From: Planctomycetota bacterium
GTDB lineage: Bacteria > Planctomycetota > J058
Length of the DNA stretch: 64,000 nucleotides
Direction of reading: 5' to 3'
NCBI GenBank assembly: GCA_023954375.1
Contig: JAMLIC010000052.1
Coordinates: 1 to 64,000, forward strand
The notes below the pieces were generated by a model. It was not told the DNA's origin. It did not search any database and saw nothing but the letters and a program-made list of their open reading frames with translations. Of this stretch, positions 9,843 through 16,549 are shown one piece after another. The stretch's first letter is position 1; every line of letters starts with the position of its first letter. Position numbers and translations under genes: made by a program.

Positions 9843-10889
9843 TCAGCCCAGGGAGGCCGTGTCGATCACGAACCTGTAGCGGACGTCGTTCTTCAGCATG
9901 CGCTCGTAGGCCTCGTTCACCTGCTGGACCGGGATCACCTCGACGTCGGCGCCGATCCCGTGCGCCGCGCAGAAGTCGAGCATCTCCTGCGTCTCACGGA
10001 TCCCGCCGATCATGGAGCCGGCGAGCGCCCGGCGCTTCGGGATGATCGAGAAGGCGGGGACCTCGAGCGGCTTCTCCGGCGCGCCGACGAGCACGAGCGT
10101 GCCGTCGACGCGCAGGAGGCGCAGCAGCGCGCTCACGTCGTGCGAGGCCGACACGGTGTCGAGGATCAGGTCGAACGTGCCCGCGACGGCCTCCAGCGCG
10201 GCCGGGTCGGAGGAGAGCAGGAAGGCGTGCGCCCCGAGGCGGCGCGCGTCCGCCTCCTTCTTCGGCGAGGTGCTGACGACCGTGACCTCGGCCCCCATGG
10301 CCGCGCCGAGCTTGACCGCCATGTGGCCGAGCCCGCCGAGGCCCACGACGCCGAGGCGCTGCCCGGGGCCCACGCGCCAGTGCTTGAGCGGCGAGTAGGT
10401 GGTGATCCCGGCGCAGAGGAGCGGCGCCACGCGCTCGAGGGGGAGGGTGCTCGGCACCTTCAGCGCGTAGGCCTCGTCGACGACGATCGCCTGCGAGTAG
10501 CCGCCGAACGTCGGCGTGCCGTCCTTCTCGGTGCCGTTGTAGGTGAGCGCGAGGTGCCCCTCGCAGTACTGCTCCAGCCCGCGGGTGCACTGCCGGCAGG
10601 TGCGGCACGAGTCGACGAAGCAGCCGACGCCGGCGAGGTCGCCCGGGGCGAAGCGCCTCACGTCCTGGCCCACGCGGCGCACGCGCCCGACGATCTCGTG
10701 CCCCGGCACCATGGGGAACATGGCCTCCCCCCACTCGGCGCGGGCCTGGTGGAGGTCCGAGTGGCAGATCCCGCAGTAGAGGACCTCGAGCTCGACGTCG
10801 GTCGGGCGCGGGTCGCGGCGCTCGATCGTGGTCGGGCCGAGGGGGGCGCGGGCGGCGGGGGCGGCGAAGGCGCGGACGGTCGCGGGCAT
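9843..10889 (-). CDS. Zinc-dependent NAD(P) alcohol dehydrogenase (cinnamyl/YahK-like)
   Basis: ATG at 10889 with GAGGAG seven bases upstream; 348 residues, the usual length for medium-chain dehydrogenases. The N-terminal GroES-like domain carries the catalytic zinc site (C39 in CGICHSD, H64-E65 in GHE, and a cysteine in LLCAGIT). Four structural zinc cysteines lie at about 95, 98, 101 and 109. The Rossmann loop is GLGGLGHMAVKLG. This pattern is that of the cinnamyl-alcohol-dehydrogenase/YahK group, which reduces aldehydes with NADPH. It is convergent with the porin gene (27-base gap) and divergent from the DUF6445 gene. The physiological substrate cannot be told from sequence. Confidence 0.92.
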   Translation of the reverse strand: MPATVRAFAAPAARAPLGPTTIERRDPRPTDVELEVLYCGICHSDLHQARAEWGEAMFPMVPGHEIVGRVRRVGQDVRRFAPGDLAGVGCFVDSCRTCRQCTRGLEQYCEGHLALTYNGTEKDGTPTFGGYSQAIVVDEAYALKVPSTLPLERVAPLLCAGITTYSPLKHWRVGPGQRLGVVGLGGLGHMAVKLGAAMGAEVTVVSTSPKKEADARRLGAHAFLLSSDPAALEAVAGTFDLILDTVSASHDVSALLRLLRVDGTLVLVGAPEKPLEVPAFSIIPKRRALAGSMIGGIRETQEMLDFCAAHGIGADVEVIPVQQVNEAYERMLKNDVRYRFVIDTASLG

Positions 10890-11042
10890 GAGGGGCTCCT
10901 CTCGGGCGCACGATCCTCGGCGTGGGCCTCCCCCCGCGCAACGGCCCTCCGCCGCCGTGGCGGCGGCGTGACCCCGAGGTGGCGCCGGTTGCGCCCGCAT
11001 CGCGCCAGTGTCAGAGTGCGCGGCGTCAGGAGGGCCGCCGGC

Positions 11043-11804
11043 ATGTGGAGCAGCCAGCTGCTTCAGGTCAACCCCCGCGCGAAGGTCACCGTCGAGCGGG
11101 TGGGGCGCGACGGGCACCGCGTGGTCCTCGTCGACGACTTCTACGCGCACCCCGACGAGGTCGTCGGGCTGGCCCAGGGGCTGCACTTCTTCAGCGGGAA
11201 GATGCACGGCAACTTCCCCGGCGCGCGGGCGATCATCTCGCTCGACACCGCGCCGCTCCTGGCCACCCTGAGCGAGCTGTGGGGCGCGCCGCTCGAGCCG
11301 TTCCAGGTGTTCCAGCCGGTCGTCTTCTCGGCGATCGTGAACCACCCCGGGCTGGTCCTGAACAACGCGCAGCGCCAGCCGCACGTGGACCCCGGCGTGA
11401 GCGCCATGGTCTACCTCAACGCGCCGGACGCGTGCGTGGGCGGGACCGGCCTCTACCGGCACCGGCTCACCGGGCTCGAGCGCGTGCCCGCCGCCGTCAC
11501 GCCCGCGCTGCTCCGCTTCGCCGAGCAGTACGGCTTCGGGCCCGAGAGCCTCCGTTCGCCGGAGCAGTACACCGCCTTCCAGGACAGCATCGTCTTCAAC
11601 CCGCTGTTCGCCGCGAAGGACAACACCTACATCAACGACGGCAACGAGTTCTGGGAGCTGACGTACCTGGTCGAGATGCGCTTCAACCGCCTGGTGATCT
11701 TCGACGGGCGCGTGCCGCATTCGCAGCACCTGAAGCCGGGCCAGTTCGGCGACCACGCGCGCCTGAACCAGATCTTCTACTTGAAGGGCCCCGGCGAGGC
11801 GTGA
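11043..11804 (+). CDS. DUF6445 family protein, 2-oxoglutarate/Fe(II)-oxygenase-like
   Basis: ATG at 11043 preceded by AGGAGGG; 253 residues. The opening VVLVDDFYAHPDEVVGLA and the block QRQPHVDPGVSAMVYLN are typical of DUF6445. HVD, the later RVPHSQHL histidine and an arginine (DHARLNQIFYL) fit the HxD...H...R layout of Fe(II)/2-oxoglutarate dioxygenases of the prolyl-hydroxylase type. A GGTGLYRH block sits between them, as in that fold. Substrate unknown. The next gene begins inside its stop codon (GTGA overlap), so the two are translationally coupled, though the partner is only a small membrane protein. Assignment to the family is fairly firm; enzyme activity is inferred. Confidence 0.72.
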   Translation: MWSSQLLQVNPRAKVTVERVGRDGHRVVLVDDFYAHPDEVVGLAQGLHFFSGKMHGNFPGARAIISLDTAPLLATLSELWGAPLEPFQVFQPVVFSAIVNHPGLVLNNAQRQPHVDPGVSAMVYLNAPDACVGGTGLYRHRLTGLERVPAAVTPALLRFAEQYGFGPESLRSPEQYTAFQDSIVFNPLFAAKDNTYINDGNEFWELTYLVEMRFNRLVIFDGRVPHSQHLKPGQFGDHARLNQIFYLKGPGEA

Positions 11805-12187
11805 GCGCGGCAGGGGAGCCCCGGCCGCCGGGCAGGCGGGCGGCCCTCGTCGTGGGGGTCGTCGTCGCGCTCCTCTGCGGCGCCGTCGTGGCGCTCGTCG
11901 CCCTGCGCCGCGGCCCGGTGGACCTCGCCCCGCTCGAGGCCGACCTGCGCGAGGCGCGCCAGATGCTCGGCCCGAGCGCGCGCGCGCCGTGGGCCGAGCA
12001 GGCGGCGCGCGACGCGGGCGAGCACCTGCGCCGCGCGAAGGCCTGGAACGAGGCGCTGGCCGCGGGCGCGAGCGGCGCCGAACGCGACCAGGCGTGGGAG
12101 GCCCTGCGCGCGGCGCGCGCCGCGTCGAGGCGGAGCCTGGTCGCCGCGCGCGACGAGCTCACCCTGCTCCAGGGCAAGCGCTGGTGA
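11801..12187 (+). CDS. Small single-pass membrane protein of unknown function
   Basis: The GTG start overlaps the stop of the DUF6445 gene by four bases. The 128-residue product has a short Pro/Arg-rich start, one transmembrane helix (ALVVGVVVALLCGAVVALVAL) and a helical, Arg/Ala-rich tail that may form a coiled coil (ARQMLGPSARAPW onward). No recognisable domain. The overlap suggests joint expression with the oxygenase-like protein. Confidence 0.6.
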   Translation: MSAAGEPRPPGRRAALVVGVVVALLCGAVVALVALRRGPVDLAPLEADLREARQMLGPSARAPWAEQAARDAGEHLRRAKAWNEALAAGASGAERDQAWEALRAARAASRRSLVAARDELTLLQGKRW

Positions 12188-12262
12188 CGCTTACAAAGCC
12201 CTAACGCGGTTGTCGGTGGCGTCGGCTACGCTCCGGGTCCTCGGGGCGAAGCGGAGGACCGA

Positions 12263-12718
12263 ATGACCGACGACACCCACTGCTCCAGCGCCTGGGAGGC
12301 GCTCGCGGCCAGGCTGCGCTGGGCGCTGCACCGGCGCCACCCGGCGGGCGACCCGCGCCGGGACCTGGCCCTGTTCGTCGCCGGGGAGGTCGCGCGGCGG
12401 GCGGCGCGCTCGCGCGGCGCGGGGGTGGCGTCCTTCGCCCTGTGGTGGCCTTCGACGCCCGCGGCGGCCGAGGGCGACGAGCTCTGCCTCGTCCTGGCCG
12501 AGGTGCGCTGGACGGACGGGCCGCGTCGCGGCCGCTACTGGCTGCTCGGGCAGGCGGACGCCGCCGCGCGCGTCGTCGCGCGGCGCGAGGGGGACGAGCG
12601 GCGCGCGTTCCAGGCGATCGAGCTCGAGCCGGCGCTGGTGCCGCTCGTGCACGAGGTCCTCGATCGGCTGCAGGCCGACGCGGAGGACGGACCCGAGGAG
12701 CTGCGGCAGCCGGCGTGA
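12263..12718 (+). CDS. Hypothetical protein, 151 residues
   Basis: ATG with GGAGG six bases upstream. A soluble, mixed alpha/beta sequence with no signal peptide or membrane helix. Strand-like segments (VASFALWWPS, ELCLVLAEVRWT, GRYWLLGQA) alternate with helices, and the end is acidic. I do not recognise the family. It stands 76 bases after the small membrane protein gene and 163 bases before the large secreted protein. Confidence 0.6.
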   Translation: MTDDTHCSSAWEALAARLRWALHRRHPAGDPRRDLALFVAGEVARRAARSRGAGVASFALWWPSTPAAAEGDELCLVLAEVRWTDGPRRGRYWLLGQADAAARVVARREGDERRAFQAIELEPALVPLVHEVLDRLQADAEDGPEELRQPA

Positions 12719-12881
12719 GGGTCACCCGCCGGAGTCCACGTCCTGCCGGGCCCCTCGCTTCCTTTGCAGGCGAGCCGGTCGGTCCCCCGCGCGAGACGAG
12801 CGAGACGATCGAGCTCCTTGAGAGGGAACCACTTCCGACGGGACGACCGTTCGCTCTGACCAGGGCCGGAGGAGGGAGCCC

Positions 12882-15314
12882 ATGCCCCGTTCGACGACCC
12901 TGGCCGCCGCGCTCGCCGCCGCGACGCCCCTGGCGATCGGAGCGGCCGCCCTCGTCTCGCCCGCGCCCGCGCCCACCACCGGTGTGAGCGCGGCGGCGGT
13001 CGCGACCTCGGCGTCGGCGACCCCGGCCGTGAGCGCCTTGGCCACGACCCTCGGCACGACCCACGCGAGCACTGCGACGAGCAGGGTCGCCGCGGCCGCG
13101 GTGGCCGCGCCGGGCCCCGCGCGCTCCGCGGTCACGTCGGTCTCGGCGGGGCTGACGCCCGCGGTCGCGCTGCACCCGGCGGTCCGCCTGCAGCTCGACG
13201 TCGCGGCGCGGAAGCGCGCCTACCTCGAGGCGTGCGCCACCGACCAGGGCGCCCTCCCGAACGGCCACCGGACGCTCGCCGACACGATCGCGTGGCTGGA
13301 GTGCGGCGTGCGCGCAACCCCCCAGGCGCCGTGGGGGCCGACGCCGTTCGACCGGGTCGCCGCCCGGGTCAAGGAGGGCTGCGATCACCTCGCGGCGCGG
13401 AGCGACGCGCACCCGCCGGACTTCGACGCCAACGACCTCCTGCGCCTGCTCTACCTCTACCCGCCGGCGCCGCTGGTCCTCGCCACCCCGACCGTCACCG
13501 GCGCCCCGGCGTCGGCGCCCGCGGCGTCGACGCCGGGGTCGACCGCGCCGGCGCCGAGGAACCGCCTGCCCCGGGCGGTGGCCCAGCAGATCCGGGAGGC
13601 GCTGCTCGGCTGGAAGTACTGGATCGACGAGGGCGGCCCCGACGACATGGTGTACTGGTCGGAGAACCACCAGATCCTCTTCCACGCGGCCGAGTACCTG
13701 GCGGGCCAGCTCATGCCCGATGCGTGGTTCCCGAACGGCCGCATGCGCGGGCGCGACCACGTCGCCAAGGCGCGGCCGCGGATCCTGCGCTGGCTCGACG
13801 AGCGGCTCAAGTTCGGCTTCAGCGAGTGGAACTCGCCCGGCTACTACGAGGAGGACTTCAAGGCGCTGTTCAACCTGATCGACTTCTGCGACGACCCGCT
13901 GATCCGGCGGCGGGCGACCATGGTCGTCGACCTGCTCGTGTTCGACCTGGCGCGCTTCACGCACCGGGGGAGCTTCGGGGTCACGTCGGGGCGCTGCTAC
14001 GAGAAGGTCGGCGGCGACGGGTCGCGCTGGAAGGGCGACGGCTGGCGGCAGTCGGTGGGCGAGCTGATCGAGGTGCTGTTCGGCACGCGCGGCCGCTTCA
14101 ACCGCTCGGGCGCCGTGGGGGCCCTGTGCTTCGCGACCTCCAGCTACGTGCCGCCGACCGTGCTCCTGGCGATCGGCCAGGACCGGCCGACGCACTTCGT
14201 CGACCGCTCGCGCGTCTCGCTCGACTTCTCGGAGGCGCGCGACTGGGGGATCGGCTTCCAGGGCCTCGACGACGGCATGTTCTGGTGGGGCAAGGGCGCC
14301 TACATGGCCAAGCAGACGGTGGCCAACACGCGCTGGATCCTGCGCACGTACGGGGTGAGCCGGCTGCGCGGCGGGATCGAGGACGCGCTGGGCTTCGCGT
14401 ACGGGGCGTTCGAGGTCGCCAGCGACGGGGCGCTTTACGCGGCGGCCGACCTGGCCTCGCCGATCGTCGAGGGCATGTGCCTGACGAAGGCGAACCTCTA
14501 CACCTACAGGAACCGCGAGGTCATGCTCTCGAGCGTCCAGGACTACCGGCGGGGGCAGATCGGCCCGCAGCAGCACGTCTGGCAGGCGACGCTGGGGATG
14601 AAGGCGGTCGTCTTCACCACGCTGCCCGGCAAGCGCGAGGGGGACGGCCCCGGCTACTGGACCGGCAACGCGGCCATGCCGTCGGTCGTGCAGCACGAGA
14701 GCGCGCTGATCGCGGCCTACGACGCGCCTGCGATCACGCGCGTGAAGGAGGGGCTCAAGCGCACGCACGCCTGGCTGCGCAGCGGCGAGTTCGACGAGGT
14801 CGACCGGCGGCGCGGCAGCAACCTGCACGGCGCGTGGGGGGTCACGCGGAAGGGGACGTGGCTGTTCGCCCGCAAGGGCGACGGCTACCTGGGCCTCTAC
14901 TCGAACGAGGGCTACGAGGGCGGGCCGGACGACTGGGTCGCGCCCGGGTTCACCAACGTGTTCGTGTGCCAGGTGGGCGACGCGGCGGAGTACGGCAGCT
15001 TCCAGGCGTTCAAGGACCGGGTGACCGCGGCGCGGATCTACGTGCGCTACCCGACGATCCTCGACCCCTCGCCGATCTACGTCGGCTACGACATCCCCAA
15101 CCGCGGCCGGCTCGAGCTGCACTACGGCGGCACGCCGCGCCTGAACGGGCAGCCCTACCCCGTCAACGAGTTCCCCCGCTACGACAACCCCTACACCTAC
15201 GTGCCGTGGGGGCAGCCATCGATGGCGATCCGCCACGCGGGGTTCGAGCTGGTCCACCTGCGCGACGTCGTGAACCCCCAGGACCCGCGCGGGGACCTGC
15301 GAATCGCCAGGTAG
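12882..15314 (+). CDS. Large secreted protein of unknown function, possible carbohydrate-active toroid
   Basis: ATG after GGAGGAGGG; 810 residues. An N-terminal signal sequence (LAAALAAATPLAIGAAALV) is followed by about 80 residues of Ala/Thr/Val-rich linker. The body is rich in Trp, Tyr and His, with conserved-looking blocks WSENHQILFHAAEYLAGQ, EWNSPGYYEEDFKALFNLI and a GMFWWGKGAYM segment. It ends in a beta-rich region (DRGRLELHYGG-like strands). A helical first half followed by a beta half, with aromatic and His/Tyr clusters, resembles polysaccharide lyases and other alpha/alpha-toroid enzymes, but I cannot name a family. An alginate-export-like porin lies upstream. The gene runs into a convergent gap with hairpins and G-rich repeats. 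Confidence 0.6.
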   Translation: MPRSTTLAAALAAATPLAIGAAALVSPAPAPTTGVSAAAVATSASATPAVSALATTLGTTHASTATSRVAAAAVAAPGPARSAVTSVSAGLTPAVALHPAVRLQLDVAARKRAYLEACATDQGALPNGHRTLADTIAWLECGVRATPQAPWGPTPFDRVAARVKEGCDHLAARSDAHPPDFDANDLLRLLYLYPPAPLVLATPTVTGAPASAPAASTPGSTAPAPRNRLPRAVAQQIREALLGWKYWIDEGGPDDMVYWSENHQILFHAAEYLAGQLMPDAWFPNGRMRGRDHVAKARPRILRWLDERLKFGFSEWNSPGYYEEDFKALFNLIDFCDDPLIRRRATMVVDLLVFDLARFTHRGSFGVTSGRCYEKVGGDGSRWKGDGWRQSVGELIEVLFGTRGRFNRSGAVGALCFATSSYVPPTVLLAIGQDRPTHFVDRSRVSLDFSEARDWGIGFQGLDDGMFWWGKGAYMAKQTVANTRWILRTYGVSRLRGGIEDALGFAYGAFEVASDGALYAAADLASPIVEGMCLTKANLYTYRNREVMLSSVQDYRRGQIGPQQHVWQATLGMKAVVFTTLPGKREGDGPGYWTGNAAMPSVVQHESALIAAYDAPAITRVKEGLKRTHAWLRSGEFDEVDRRRGSNLHGAWGVTRKGTWLFARKGDGYLGLYSNEGYEGGPDDWVAPGFTNVFVCQVGDAAEYGSFQAFKDRVTAARIYVRYPTILDPSPIYVGYDIPNRGRLELHYGGTPRLNGQPYPVNEFPRYDNPYTYVPWGQPSMAIRHAGFELVHLRDVVNPQDPRGDLRIAR

Positions 15315-15358
15315 TGTGATCGCGGCTGCGCCGAACGATGCCGGGCGCTGCCGTGCGT

Positions 15359-15383
15359 CGGGGTCGCGCTGCGCGCGACCCCG
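15359..15383 (+). terminator. Perfect 10-bp hairpin after the secreted-protein gene
   Basis: CGGGGTCGCG and CGCGACCCCG flank a five-base loop, 45 bases after the stop codon. No T-run follows, so it would be a Rho-assisted or RNA-stabilising hairpin rather than a classic intrinsic terminator. It can act on either strand. Confidence 0.55.
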
Positions 15384-15400
15384 ACCGCTCAGGCTCGCTC

Positions 15401-15418
15401 GGCGGCCAGAAGGCCGCC
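15401..15418 (+). terminator. GGCGGCC-AGAA-GGCCGCC hairpin
   Basis: Perfect seven-base stem with tetraloop AGAA, followed by a short TT. It is the second hairpin in the gap between two convergent genes and may serve as a bidirectional terminator. Confidence 0.5.
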
Positions 15419-15502
15419 TTCGCTCGCCTTCGCGCGGCATCGATCGCCTCGGCCTCGTTCGGCTCGCCTGAGGCGCTGCTGCGGAGGCGCGGGGAGGTGT
15501 GC

Positions 15503-15637
15503 TCGGGAGCGGGGGGCGGGAGCGGGAGCGGGGGCGGGAGCGGGAGCGGGAGCGGGAGCGGGAGCGGGAGCGGGAGCGGGAGCGGGAGCGGGAGCGGGCG
15601 GGAGCGGGGGCGGGAGCGGGGGCGGGAGCGGGAGTAG
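15503..15637 (+). repeat. Intergenic (GGGAGC)n tract, G-quadruplex pattern
   Basis: About 20 hexamers, mostly GGGAGC with some GGGGGC, lie between convergent genes. Runs of three Gs with three-base spacers satisfy the usual quadruplex rule many times over. An RNA reading through from the upstream plus-strand gene would carry the G-rich strand. The hexamer family is the same as that inside the pseudokinase gene at 6121-6270. The whole 15315-15660 gap holds this tract plus two hairpins and no gene. Confidence 0.85.
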
Positions 15638-15660
15638 CTTCGGCCGAGGGCCTCGGCCCC

Positions 15661-16521
15661 TCAGCCGGAGACCGCCTCCAGGCGCCGCACGTCCTCCTCC
15701 GGCAGCGGCGACCGCTCGAGCACCGCGAGGTCCTCCCGCATGTGCGCCGGGGAGGTCGTGCCGGTGAGCGGCAGCATCCCGACCTGGAGCGCGAACAGGA
15801 ACACCGCCTGCGCCGGCGTCAGGCCCGCGCGGGCGGCGACGTCGCGCACGACCGGGCCGTCGAGCTCGCGCCGGTTGGCCGTGAGGAGCGAGAAGCCCTG
15901 GTAGACCATCCCGCGCTCGCGGCAGAGGTCGCGCACGGCGCGGTCCCAGCCGGTGCGGGCGTAGCAGCGGTTCTGCACGAAGGCCGGGGGAGCGGCGGCG
16001 TGGTCGCAGAGCGCCTCGAGCTGGGCGCGGGTCACGTTGCTCACGCCGAGCAGGCGCACGTGGCCGGCGCCCTGCAGCGCCTCCATGGCCGTCCAGGCCT
16101 CGAGGTCGGCCGGAGCCAGCCCCTCGCGCAGCGACGGCCCGTGGAGGACGTAGGCGTCGATCACGTCGACGCCGAGGTGCGCGAGCGAGCGCGCGCACGA
16201 GGCTCGCACCTGCTCCTGGACCGGCGCCGAGGGGTCGTAGGGCAGGCGGTGGTCCTGGCCGCCCCGGTGCGTGAACTTGGTCTGGACGAAGAGCTCGTCG
16301 CGCCGGACGAGCCCGGCGGCCAGCGCCTCGCTCAGGGCCTCACCCACGCCGGCCTCGTGATAGTGCTTGCGCTGGTTGGCCGTGTCGAACCCCCGGAAGC
16401 CCGCCTCCAGGGCCAGGCGCACGAGCCGGCGCGTCTCCTCCTCCTTCCAGGCCGTGCCGTAGAGGAACGCAGGCACGCGGGCGCCGCCGACGTCGCGCCA
16501 GCGGGGGACCGGCGAGGTCAT
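15661..16521 (-). CDS. Aldo/keto reductase
   Basis: The second ATG (16521) is chosen because GGGGGAGGG lies just upstream of it; 286 residues. The catalytic tetrad of the family can be placed: Asp in GFDTANQ, Tyr in KHYHEAGVG, Lys in VQTKF, His in VLHGPS. The NADPH-binding C-terminal region (LTGTTSPAHMREDL) is present. The family reduces aldehydes and ketones in the cytoplasm; no substrate can be read. It is convergent with the large secreted-protein gene and follows the histidine-kinase stop by 28 bases on the same strand, so it may share its transcript. Confidence 0.88.
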   Translation of the reverse strand: MTSPVPRWRDVGGARVPAFLYGTAWKEEETRRLVRLALEAGFRGFDTANQRKHYHEAGVGEALSEALAAGLVRRDELFVQTKFTHRGGQDHRLPYDPSAPVQEQVRASCARSLAHLGVDVIDAYVLHGPSLREGLAPADLEAWTAMEALQGAGHVRLLGVSNVTRAQLEALCDHAAAPPAFVQNRCYARTGWDRAVRDLCRERGMVYQGFSLLTANRRELDGPVVRDVAARAGLTPAQAVFLFALQVGMLPLTGTTSPAHMREDLAVLERSPLPEEDVRRLEAVSG

Positions 16522-16549
16522 GGGACCCTCCCCCGCCATCGTAAGCCGG

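Noticed and set aside
11683..12177. Antisense gene under the small membrane protein
   Set aside because: Arg/Ser/Ala-rich composition typical of antisense frames in GC-rich DNA; no ribosome site or domain.
12185..12262. Promoter in the gap before the 151-residue protein
   Set aside because: TTACAA and TTGTCG/TACGCT fragments are visible but spacing does not fit a sigma-70 promoter, and AT-rich words are few by chance alone.
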